DNA from: JAULUH01 sp032111745
GTDB lineage: Bacteria > Chloroflexota > Anaerolineae > JAAEKA01
DNA length: 10,301 bases
Direction: 5' to 3'
Assembly (NCBI GenBank): GCA_032111745.1
Contig: JAULUH010000437.1
Location: 1 to 10,301, forward strand
The notes below the pieces were generated by a model. The model was not told the origin of the DNA. It saw nothing but the letters and a program-made list of their open reading frames with translations, and did not search any database. Positions 1-5,168 of this stretch are shown here, piece by piece. The position numbers and the translations under genes were made by a program. Numbering within the stretch: position 1 is the stretch's first letter; every line of letters starts with the position of its first letter.

Positions 1-183
1 CACCAGAACGTCGGCAGGCACGTGGCGCAGCCGCTCGGCCAGGGCCGCCGCGGCGGCCTTGACCACGTAGGTGTCGCCCAGCATGTTGAAGATGGCGATG
101 CGCACGCCCGGGGCGACCTCGAACAGGGGAAAGTGCCGGGTGAGGCCGGCAACCTCGACGGTGTAGGTGTCTCGATGTTTCAT
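1..183 (-). CDS. Purine-type phosphoribosyltransferase, N-terminal part (runs off left edge)
   Basis: The first 61 codons of a gene whose remainder lies beyond the left edge. The translation opens with MKHRDTYTVEVAGLTRHFPL and continues with VRIAIFNMLGDTYVV, then an Ala-rich helix. This resembles the N-terminal hood of adenine/xanthine-type type I phosphoribosyltransferases, where a similar IA.FN.LGD segment precedes the helix leading to the catalytic fold. Such enzymes join a free purine base to PRPP to make the nucleotide, in cytoplasmic salvage. The diagnostic PRPP-binding loop is outside the window, so substrate and exact family are inferred from the N-terminus only. The ATG at 183-181 was chosen because a GAGGAAGG stretch lies about 13 nt upstream and a promoter-like pair is found at 251-278 on the same strand. 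It is divergent from the lipoprotein gene. Confidence 0.6.
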   Translation of the reverse strand, partial: MKHRDTYTVEVAGLTRHFPLFEVAPGVRIAIFNMLGDTYVVKAAAAALAERLRHVPADVLV

Positions 184-226
184 GGGCGGGGCGGGCCTTC
201 CTCGTGCTAGCGGGAGTGGGCAACGG

Positions 227-245
227 CCTGGCGCCAGCTGCCAGG
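227..245. promoter_or_regulatory. Inverted repeat, possible operator
   Basis: CCTGGC (227-232) and GCCAGG (240-245) form a 6-bp inverted repeat around a 7-nt spacer, and the interval also contains the palindromes TGGCGCCA and CAGCTG. It lies at or just after the predicted transcription start of the phosphoribosyltransferase promoter, where a repressor site could sit. No known operator is recognised; a chance palindrome in GC-rich DNA is quite possible. Confidence 0.2.
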
Positions 246-250
246 GTGTA

Positions 251-278
251 AGTATACCTAGCTTTGGCGGCTGGACAA
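251..278 (-). promoter_or_regulatory. Putative sigma-70 promoter for the phosphoribosyltransferase
   Basis: On the minus strand, TTGTCC (278-273) and TATACT (256-251) are separated by 16 bp. The -10 matches the consensus at five of six positions and the -35 at four of six. A start near 244 would give a leader of about 60 nt before the ATG at 183. This is the only convincing promoter pair seen in the 273-bp divergent region. No comparably good pair was found for the plus-strand lipoprotein. Confidence 0.45.
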
Positions 279-456
279 CCAGGGCCGGTTGGAGGCGGGC
301 AGTGCTATCGGGGTGAACCTTTTCGCTCGAGGGCCAGTGGAACAGTTGGAGCAAGACGGAGTCCGGCCGGAACCCCGTCTGTCCCCGCGGCGTCCCAGAG
401 ATGGCGGCAGGTATCCCAATGGCGAGGAAGGAGACAAGTCGTCAACGAGGAAAGGC

Positions 457-981
457 ATGAAGAAGAAACCCTGGTTTTGGCTCATGGCTGGCGGCCTGGC
501 ATTGATTGGGCTGACGGCATGTACTCCGGTTGTGGCACCAGCCGATGTCGAGCCGGCGCCTCCATCGCCCATCAGCAGCCCCACTGTCCCTTTCACACCG
601 GAGGTACCTACCCAGATGCCCGACGAAGGCACCCCCCCATCCCCAGCAGCATATGACCCAGCTCTGCAACCCCTGGTCACGCAGGCCGTGGACGACCTGG
701 CCGCGCGCCTGGCCCTGGATGCCGGGCAGATCGAGGTCGTGGAAGCCAAGGCCGTGGTCTGGCCCGATAGCAGCCTGGGCTGTCCCCAACCCGGCATGGC
801 CTACAAGCAAGTGCCCCAGGACGGCGCGCTGATCGTGCTGAGGGCCGGCGGGCGGCTGTACGAATACCACACCGGCGGCAGCCGGGGGCTCTTCCTGTGC
901 GAGCGGACGATCAAGGTCAAGGAAACGCTGCCCAAGCTTGATCCCTTTGTGAGCCCGCCGCCGGACAGTGCCGACGACTGA
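457..981 (+). CDS. Secreted lipoprotein with a C-terminal WPDSSLGCPQPG domain, function unknown
   Basis: A 174-residue protein. MKKKPWFWLM begins a lipoprotein signal peptide with lipobox L19-T20-A21-C22, so Cys22 should be lipidated and the protein anchored to the outer face of the membrane. Residues 23-68 are a Pro/Thr/Ser-rich spacer. Residues 71-149 form a compact domain: a helix (VTQAVDDLAARLAL), then IEVVEAKAVVWPDSSLGC, PGMAY, a beta segment and YEYH, ending at Cys148. Cys109 and Cys148 are the only cysteines in the domain and could form a disulfide. I recognise the domain as recurrent in exported Chloroflexota-type proteins but know no established function. The frame stays open upstream to 289, but ATG 457 is preferred because AGGAAAGG sits just before it and the signal peptide starts there. 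It converges on the subtilase at 1090; a link to that protease, for example as an inhibitor, is only speculation. Confidence 0.85.
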   Translation: MKKKPWFWLMAGGLALIGLTACTPVVAPADVEPAPPSPISSPTVPFTPEVPTQMPDEGTPPSPAAYDPALQPLVTQAVDDLAARLALDAGQIEVVEAKAVVWPDSSLGCPQPGMAYKQVPQDGALIVLRAGGRLYEYHTGGSRGLFLCERTIKVKETLPKLDPFVSPPPDSADD

Positions 982-1011
982 ACCCTGAGGCCGGACCTGT
1001 CTCGAACAAAG

Positions 1012-1050
1012 AAGAACCGCTCCCGGGATGACTCCTGGGAGCGGTTTCTT
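1012..1050. terminator. Bidirectional intrinsic terminator between convergent genes
   Basis: An inverted repeat pairs AAGAACCGCTCCC (1012-1024) with GGGAGCGGTTTCTT (1037-1050), with one bulged base and further weak G-C pairing toward the loop. On the plus strand the 3' arm ends in TTTCTT. On the minus strand the opposite arm reads GGTTCTTCTTTG, so both directions have a T-rich tail. It lies 30 nt after the lipoprotein stop and about 40 nt after the stop of the minus-strand subtilase, as expected for a shared terminator. Its core nearly matches that of the hairpin at 4991-5028. Confidence 0.8.
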
Positions 1051-1089
1051 GTGAACTGCGAATCAGCCAGTGGCGCCAGTCAGGAGCCG

Positions 1090-3966
1090 CTAGCGATTGT
1101 CGACCTCCACCAGGGTCAGGCCCATGAGCCCGACGTCGCCGGTGTGGGAGACGGCGCCCAGGTGCCACTGGCCGGCGGTGGCGCCGGTCCAGCTGAGGTT
1201 GATGGTGCCCGTCGTGCCGATCGTCGCCGATGTGGGGGCCGAGTCAATCGTCAGGTTGCCGCCGGGCGTGGCGGAGATGGCCCAGGAATACATGTCGTAG
1301 TCTGAGTCGCCGCCGGGTGCCGCCCAGCCATGAACATACACACTCCAGGTGCCATCCATTGGCAAGACGATGTCCACTAGCTCGTCGGTGCCGCCGTTGG
1401 TGCTGGAGGCAACCTGAACGCCGTTCGGGTTGTAGACAAAGATGTCCAGGTCCGCATCGGGCTCGGTGGCCTCAGGTGGCATGGCGATGCGGAAGAAGGC
1501 TGCGCCGGACAGGTTGAACTGGTGCAGATTGGCACCGCCTGTTGCCACATCACCTGGGTTGAAGGTCTGGTCCGGGTCCTGCAGTACATTATCTGAGGTA
1601 ACCGTGGCCGGCACTAGCCCATGGGGCGCCGCAGTGTAGCTGCCGGTATAGCCAAACTTCACGTCGAAGCTGGCCGAGCCGGACTCACCGCTGCCGGTGA
1701 GCGCTGCCGGCGCGCTAAACAGCGCGCCCTTCACGGCGATGGGGCTGTACACGTTGTAGTTGCCGGTCTTGTCGCGCCAGGTCAGCGAGCCAAAGCGCCA
1801 TTGCCCGACGGGCGCACTCTGGTTGACTATCGTGACCTGGTAGGTGGCCGACTCCCCACTGCGCAAGCGGATCGTCGACGGTTCCACAGACACCTGGTAA
1901 CCTGGTGGGGCGACCACGGAGACGCTGTACTCGCGCCAGCCGTTCTCCCTGGCCACGCTGGTTACCGTGCGCCGGACCGTCTGGCTGCCGACCACTTCGG
2001 CGATGCCGATGGAGGGATAGTTCAGGTTATAGGCTTCCGTAGGGATGCCGGCGGACGCAAGGGAGGCGCAGGTGGCCTCTGGATTGGCGAACACCTCAGG
2101 GAAGGCATCGCACAGGAAGCCCAGGTATTCGAGGAAGCCGGCGTTATAGACCAGGCCAGGCTCGAACATGGAGCCCTTGTTGGCCTTGCCGCCGGGGTTG
2201 ATGTGCCCAGACCCCATGTCGAAGGGATCGGCCGCGCTCATGCGGTTGTTGTCCAGTACATCCTGGTAGGCCGTGGTCATCGCAGCCGACTTGACCATGG
2301 CGGGGCTCCAGTCTGGATGAGCCTGCTCCATCAGGGCGAAGATGCCGGCCACGTGGGGGCTGGACATGGAGGTGCCGGCGATAGCCGCGAAGAGCTCACC
2401 AGGGAGGGTGCCGGGATCAGGCGTTGGCGCCCAGCCGGCCAGGATTTGGATACCAGGCGCTGTCACGTCAGGCTTGATAATGTCTGGAGCCACCGGGTTG
2501 GGGCCCCGCGAGGAGAAGTCGGTCATCGAGGGGGCCCAGGGCCACTGGCCATACTGCTGGGCGTCGATCCGGGCCGTCGCCGTACCGCCTGCACCGGCGA
2601 TGTACGCCTTGATGGCCAAGCCAGGCGTGTTATCAACATGGACGGAGGGCAGCCAGTGCAAGTCGGAGAACAGGTTGCCGGCGTCGGAGTTCTCGTACAT
2701 GATCATGCCCACGCCGCCGGCCTGCAACACGGCCCGGCTCTTGTCAGTCCGGGCGATGGCACCGCGACGGCACAGGACGATACTTCCAGATACGAGCGCA
2801 GGATTTAGCGTGCCGGGGACGCACAGGTCGCCGCCGGCGAATGCTGCGTCGACCAGCGGGGCCTCGCCTACGCCGGGGGTAATCGAGGCCCCGGTGTACA
2901 GGCTGCCATTGCCAAGGACGACCGTTGCCTGGAAGAAGCGGCTCTGGGTGCTGGCGCCGACGGTGGTCAGCCAGGGCTTGGTGCCGGGATCGCCAAGGGT
3001 GGAGGCTCCGGGGCCGGAGTTGCCGGCCGAGGTCGCGACGTGGACACCAGCATCGGCGGCGAACAGGAAGGCGAGCTCGTCGGCACCAACACCACCCGCT
3101 CCGCCGCCGATGGAGTAGTTGATCACATCCACGCCGTCGGCCACGGCCTGGTCGATGGCTGCCGCCAGGTCAGAGGTGAAGCCACCCAGGTTGCCGAGGC
3201 CCTTGTAGGCGATCACGTGGGCGCGCGGAGCCATGCCGGAGATGGTGCCGCGCGGGATGCCGTAGATGCTGGCGGCAACGCTGGCGTTGCCGGCGGCAGT
3301 GGAGGCGGTATGGGTGCCGTGCCCATTGTCGTCACGGGCCGAGTCATATTCGTCGGGGGCGGCCCCGATGAGGGCCCGGTAGGTGTCCAGCATCTGGCGG
3401 GCGCCGATCAGCTTGTTGTTGCAGGTAAAGGGTGCATCATTGGGATTGTGGGCTGTGTTGCCGAAGTCACAGGCAGAGCGCACGGAGTCATCCAGCACCT
3501 CCGGCGGTGGGGGGAAGCTGCCGTCGTCGGCAAAGCTGGGATGCTCGGGCCAGATGCCGTCGTCGATGACGCCTACCACCACGCCCCTACCGTCGATGCC
3601 CCTGGCCCACGGCCCGGCCGGCGCGGTAAGTCCCAGGAAATTGGGGCTGCTGTCGGTCTGGCGCTGGCGTAGCTGGTCGCGCAGAACCGCTACCACTCCG
3701 GGCTGTTTGGCCAGCTCCGCGGCCTGCTCGGACGTCATCAGGGCGGCGAAGCCGTTGAAGGTGAAGGTGTACTCGTGAAGCTTGTTCTCAGGAGCCACGC
3801 CCACGGCCGCCAGGGCCGCATTGTGCTCCTTCTCCAGGAACATCTCGTACTTCTTCACCAGCGCGCTGTTGGGATTGACCTTCTTGCCCTTCTCTGCCTT
3901 GGTAGCAGGGAGGCCGGCCACCGAGCCATCGTACTGGACCACCGGCGCGGCATCCATGATGGCCAC
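1090..3966 (-). CDS. Subtilisin-like serine protease (S8), body separated from its signal peptide by an in-frame stop
   Basis: 958 codons counted from GTG 3966. Residues about 38-100 are an inhibitor-I9-type propeptide (YTFTFNGFAALMT, QPGVVAVL). The S8 triad is Asp135 in VGVIDDGIWPEHPSF, His216 in NGHGTHTAS and Ser533 in GTSMSSPHVAG, with oxyanion Asn316 in SAGNSGPGA. A PA domain (about 368-455) is inserted between Asn316 and Ser533, as in plant-type subtilases. The insert with Cys166 and Cys182 (CNNKLIGAR) is also shared. An Fn3-like domain follows (about 660-745), then a beta-sandwich resembling a pre-peptidase C-terminal domain (about 765-900) and a short beta tail ending VEVDNR. The role is extracellular protein degradation. 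Reading upstream in frame gives TGA at 3973-3975 and, beyond it, a full signal peptide, so the intended gene is almost certainly 1090-4101 (1003 residues). GTG 3966 has no good Shine-Dalgarno sequence and would yield an unexported product. Confidence 0.9.
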   Translation of the reverse strand: MAIMDAAPVVQYDGSVAGLPATKAEKGKKVNPNSALVKKYEMFLEKEHNAALAAVGVAPENKLHEYTFTFNGFAALMTSEQAAELAKQPGVVAVLRDQLRQRQTDSSPNFLGLTAPAGPWARGIDGRGVVVGVIDDGIWPEHPSFADDGSFPPPPEVLDDSVRSACDFGNTAHNPNDAPFTCNNKLIGARQMLDTYRALIGAAPDEYDSARDDNGHGTHTASTAAGNASVAASIYGIPRGTISGMAPRAHVIAYKGLGNLGGFTSDLAAAIDQAVADGVDVINYSIGGGAGGVGADELAFLFAADAGVHVATSAGNSGPGASTLGDPGTKPWLTTVGASTQSRFFQATVVLGNGSLYTGASITPGVGEAPLVDAAFAGGDLCVPGTLNPALVSGSIVLCRRGAIARTDKSRAVLQAGGVGMIMYENSDAGNLFSDLHWLPSVHVDNTPGLAIKAYIAGAGGTATARIDAQQYGQWPWAPSMTDFSSRGPNPVAPDIIKPDVTAPGIQILAGWAPTPDPGTLPGELFAAIAGTSMSSPHVAGIFALMEQAHPDWSPAMVKSAAMTTAYQDVLDNNRMSAADPFDMGSGHINPGGKANKGSMFEPGLVYNAGFLEYLGFLCDAFPEVFANPEATCASLASAGIPTEAYNLNYPSIGIAEVVGSQTVRRTVTSVARENGWREYSVSVVAPPGYQVSVEPSTIRLRSGESATYQVTIVNQSAPVGQWRFGSLTWRDKTGNYNVYSPIAVKGALFSAPAALTGSGESGSASFDVKFGYTGSYTAAPHGLVPATVTSDNVLQDPDQTFNPGDVATGGANLHQFNLSGAAFFRIAMPPEATEPDADLDIFVYNPNGVQVASSTNGGTDELVDIVLPMDGTWSVYVHGWAAPGGDSDYDMYSWAISATPGGNLTIDSAPTSATIGTTGTINLSWTGATAGQWHLGAVSHTGDVGLMGLTLVEVDNR

Positions 3967-3972
3967 ATAGGG

Positions 3973-4101
3973 TCACTTGCCTTGCTGCTCCAGGGCTCGG
4001 GCGAGGGCCTCGTTGGGCACGTCGATATCCTGGGCCGACACGGGCACGACCAGGGCCAGAATCAGTAGCAGTGCGAGTATGGTCGCGAATGTCCTCTTCA
4101 T
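3973..4101 (-). CDS. Signal-peptide segment of the 1090-3966 subtilase, ending at an in-frame TGA
   Basis: Forty-two codons: MKRTFATILALLLILALVVP, then VSA and a short charged stretch to EQQGK, followed by TGA. This is a classic Sec signal peptide: Lys2-Arg3, a hydrophobic core at about 6-20, and an AXA-type cleavage site after VSA (residues 21-23). AAGGAG lies 11 nt before the ATG. After the TGA the same frame resumes with PYVAIMDAAPVVQYDG, the expected first strand of an I9 propeptide, and stays open for 958 codons. The two pieces therefore look like one gene broken by one codon. As it stands, a translated product would be a free 42-residue peptide. Confidence 0.8.
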   Translation of the reverse strand: MKRTFATILALLLILALVVPVSAQDIDVPNEALARALEQQGK

Positions 4102-4207
4102 TAGGTGTGGCACTCCTTGGGCCATGAAATAGATCGGGGTAATGTCGATAATTGGAACCTACGCTGGAAAAGGGTTGTACCGTCAGTCTGTCGTGCTATG
4201 ACCTCCT

Positions 4208-4242
4208 TGCAGCGAGCAGGTGCTCGTGATCGAATCACTGCA
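4208..4242 (-). other. Possible three-way RNA junction in the leader
   Basis: On the minus strand an outer TGCAG/CTGCA stem encloses two hairpins. GTGAT-TCG-ATCAC spans 4238-4226, and CGAGCA-CC-TGCTCG spans 4226-4213; they share one G, and the second needs its closing pair opened to make a workable loop. The 3' end abuts AAGGAGGT. The nesting of three perfect inverted repeats in 35 nt is suggestive, but no RNA family is recognised. Confidence 0.35.
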
Positions 4243-4263
4243 CTTTTCTTGTGGACCGTATCC

Positions 4264-4295
4264 TCCGAGGCAGGGGCTTCCGCCCTGCCTACGGA
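4264..4295. repeat. Near-perfect palindrome, REP-like hairpin
   Basis: AGGCAGGG (4268-4275) pairs with CCCTGCCT (4283-4290). The stem is extended by TCCG (4264-4267) with CGGA (4292-4295), leaving one bulged A. The result is a 12-bp GC-rich stem around a 7-nt centre. Neither side has a T-tract, so it is not an intrinsic terminator. Stems built on GGCAGGG are common among dispersed palindromic repeats of intergenic DNA, so this may be one copy of a genomic family. Only this copy was noticed in the window. Confidence 0.4.
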
Positions 4296-4392
4296 TGCCG
4301 GCAAAGCGCCGGGATCGCTCGACCGATCAGCCGTTGAAGACTGAGGACGCGCTCACCTGTGAGGGGGAATATGGCTTCGGGAACGCGAGCGC

Positions 4393-4421
4393 TGTATAGC
4401 ACAGAAGGGGCCGGCTGTCAA
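4393..4421 (-). promoter_or_regulatory. Near-consensus sigma-70 promoter for the first subtilase
   Basis: On the minus strand, TTGACA (4421-4416) and TATACA (4398-4393) are exactly 17 bp apart: a perfect -35, five of six bases at -10, and optimal spacing. It points at the subtilase start, with transcription expected near 4386. The upstream flank toward 4470 is GC-rich and has no A-tract UP element. This is the best promoter in the window and implies independent transcription of the first subtilase from the second. Confidence 0.8.
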
Positions 4422-4470
4422 GTGTACGGAGTTTCGGGTTTGCGCAGCGGCTCAGTGAGGCGGAGTAACC

Positions 4471-4496
4471 GGGGTGGTGGGGGGCGAGGGGGAGGG
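4471..4496 (+). other. G-quadruplex-type sequence upstream of the promoter
   Basis: Four G-runs on the plus strand (4471-4474, 4479-4484, 4488-4492, 4494-4496) are separated by loops of 4, 3 and 1 nt. This satisfies the usual four-runs-of-three, loops-of-1-to-7 rule. It lies about 50 bp upstream of the -35 at 4421, on the strand opposite the subtilase coding strand. Folding is not demonstrated; the flanking DNA to about 4560 is also strongly G-biased. Confidence 0.4.
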
Positions 4497-4643
4497 TGGC
4501 AGGGCCGTTTTCGGGGTGCTGGGGAAGGTTTGGGCGGCGGCGCGGTAGGATTGGGGATCGACGGCAGGCGCGTAAACAGAACACCAGGTGTGGGGAAACC
4601 CTGGCTTGGAATCAGCTATAGGGACCTGGCTGGTGCTCGCCGG

Positions 4644-4886
4644 CTAGCCGGGTGGCCGTTTGGCGGCGAGCAAGGTGGCTTCCTGAACGAGGCGACCGAG
4701 GGTGCGCAGGTTGGTCAGGAAGTCGGCGATGCCGGTCTCTTGGCGGCCGCGGGCCAGGCCACTGGTGCTCAGGCGAGTGAGGCCCATGCCTTCGAGGCTG
4801 GCGTTGCGGCTTTCGGACAGGTTGCGACGGCTGGGGCGGGCTTTCCAGATTTCAGGGCAGTAAGGCAGCTGTTCATGAACTGTCCT
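4644..4886 (-). pseudogene. C-terminal gene remnant, probably of a transposase
   Basis: An 80-codon stretch that reads as protein but has no start codon; an in-frame TGA (4887-4889) closes it upstream. It runs from VHEQLPYCPEIWKARPSRRN through LEGMGLTRLSTSGLARGRQE to IADFLTNLRTLGRLV and stops at TAG 4644-4646. The Arg-rich segment followed by an ADFLTNLRTLGRL helix resembles the tail of transposase-like proteins I associate with Chloroflexota. The family cannot be named from this much. No DDE catalytic motif, upstream half, terminal inverted repeat or target duplication is visible. It sits between the subtilase genes, and reading in one frame with stops at both ends suits a decayed insertion. 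It could instead be the tail of some other lost gene. Confidence 0.5.
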
Positions 4887-4990
4887 TCAGTGTATGTGCC
4901 ATGGCAGACCGCGATTATGAACGTCCTGCGCTGCTCCACCGCGCTACGCGGTACCCTTACGATACGTCTGCGGTACGGGACTCTCGCAAG

Positions 4991-5028
4991 ACAAATCGCT
5001 CCCGGGCCACAGCCTGGGAGCGATTTGT
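4991..5028 (-). terminator. Intrinsic terminator of the second subtilase
   Basis: A perfect 13-bp inverted repeat, ACAAATCGCTCCC (4991-5003) with GGGAGCGATTTGT (5016-5028), is extended by GG/CC pairs toward the loop. On the minus strand the hairpin ends in GATTTGTCTTG, a moderately T-rich tail. It lies about 140 nt beyond the stop of the subtilase at 5169. The core arms CGCTCCCGGG and CTGGGAGCG are the same as in the terminator at 1012-1050. It would also serve plus-strand transcription, though no plus-strand gene ends here. Confidence 0.7.
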
Positions 5029-5124
5029 GGGCGTGGGAGGGGGACGGCCCAGCCGTGCCCTCTTTTCGATTCCTCAGGCCGGTTCCAGCCCACCAGGCAC
5101 CGGTTCCGGCCTCTGAGCGCCGGT

Positions 5125-5154
5125 CTGCGGGCCAGCACAAAGGCTGGCCCGCAG
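5125..5154 (-). other. Strong hairpin just after the second subtilase stop
   Basis: CTGCGGGCCAGC (5125-5136) and GCTGGCCCGCAG (5143-5154) form a perfect 12-bp stem with the 6-nt loop ACAAAG, starting 14 nt after the subtilase stop codon. No T-run follows on the minus strand, so it is more likely a 3' mRNA-stabilising or pausing hairpin than a full intrinsic terminator. The terminator at 4991-5028 follows it. Confidence 0.6.
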
Positions 5155-5168
5155 TAGGCGACCTAGTG

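Larger units (their letters stand above)
4102..4386 (-). other. Long structured 5' leader of the first subtilase
   Basis: About 285 nt separate the predicted transcription start (near 4386) from ATG 4101. The interval holds, in transcript order, a hairpin at 4294-4316, a 12-bp hairpin at 4264-4295 whose outer arm overlaps it by two bases, and a possible three-way junction at 4208-4242. The last is followed at once by AAGGAGGT (4208-4201), which has no start codon at a usable distance. An open frame (TTG 4304 to TAA 4101) overlaps the subtilase ATG as TAATG, but lacks a good ribosome site and protein-like composition. No known riboswitch class fits: I compared it by eye with c-di-GMP, TPP, glycine and SAM motifs. 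Confidence 0.45.

Noticed and set aside
1621..2808. A 395-codon plus-strand open frame antisense to the first subtilase
   Set aside because: It is the mirror of a strongly coding minus-strand frame; the translation is His/Gly/Ala-rich without recognisable motifs.
3961..4101. Alternative genetic code with TGA as a sense codon
   Set aside because: The lipoprotein and trpA both end in TGA at sensible places and no other reading frame contains internal TGA, so the single case at 3973-3975 is local.
4101..4304. A 67-codon minus-strand frame in the leader ending in TAATG over the subtilase start
   Set aside because: The overlap is attractive for translational coupling, but the start would be TTG without a good ribosome site, the sequence crosses the strong hairpins, and the composition is not protein-like.
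4264..4316. A cyclic-di-GMP or other known riboswitch in the first leader
   Set aside because: A GCAAAGC string on the plus strand recalled the c-di-GMP core, but the conserved neighbours and arrangement are missing and it lies on the wrong strand for the gene.
4948..4976. Direct repeat GCGGTAC (4948-4954 and 4970-4976) as an attachment or insertion mark
   Set aside because: Only 7 bp, not at the borders of any element, and easily due to chance in this GC-rich stretch.
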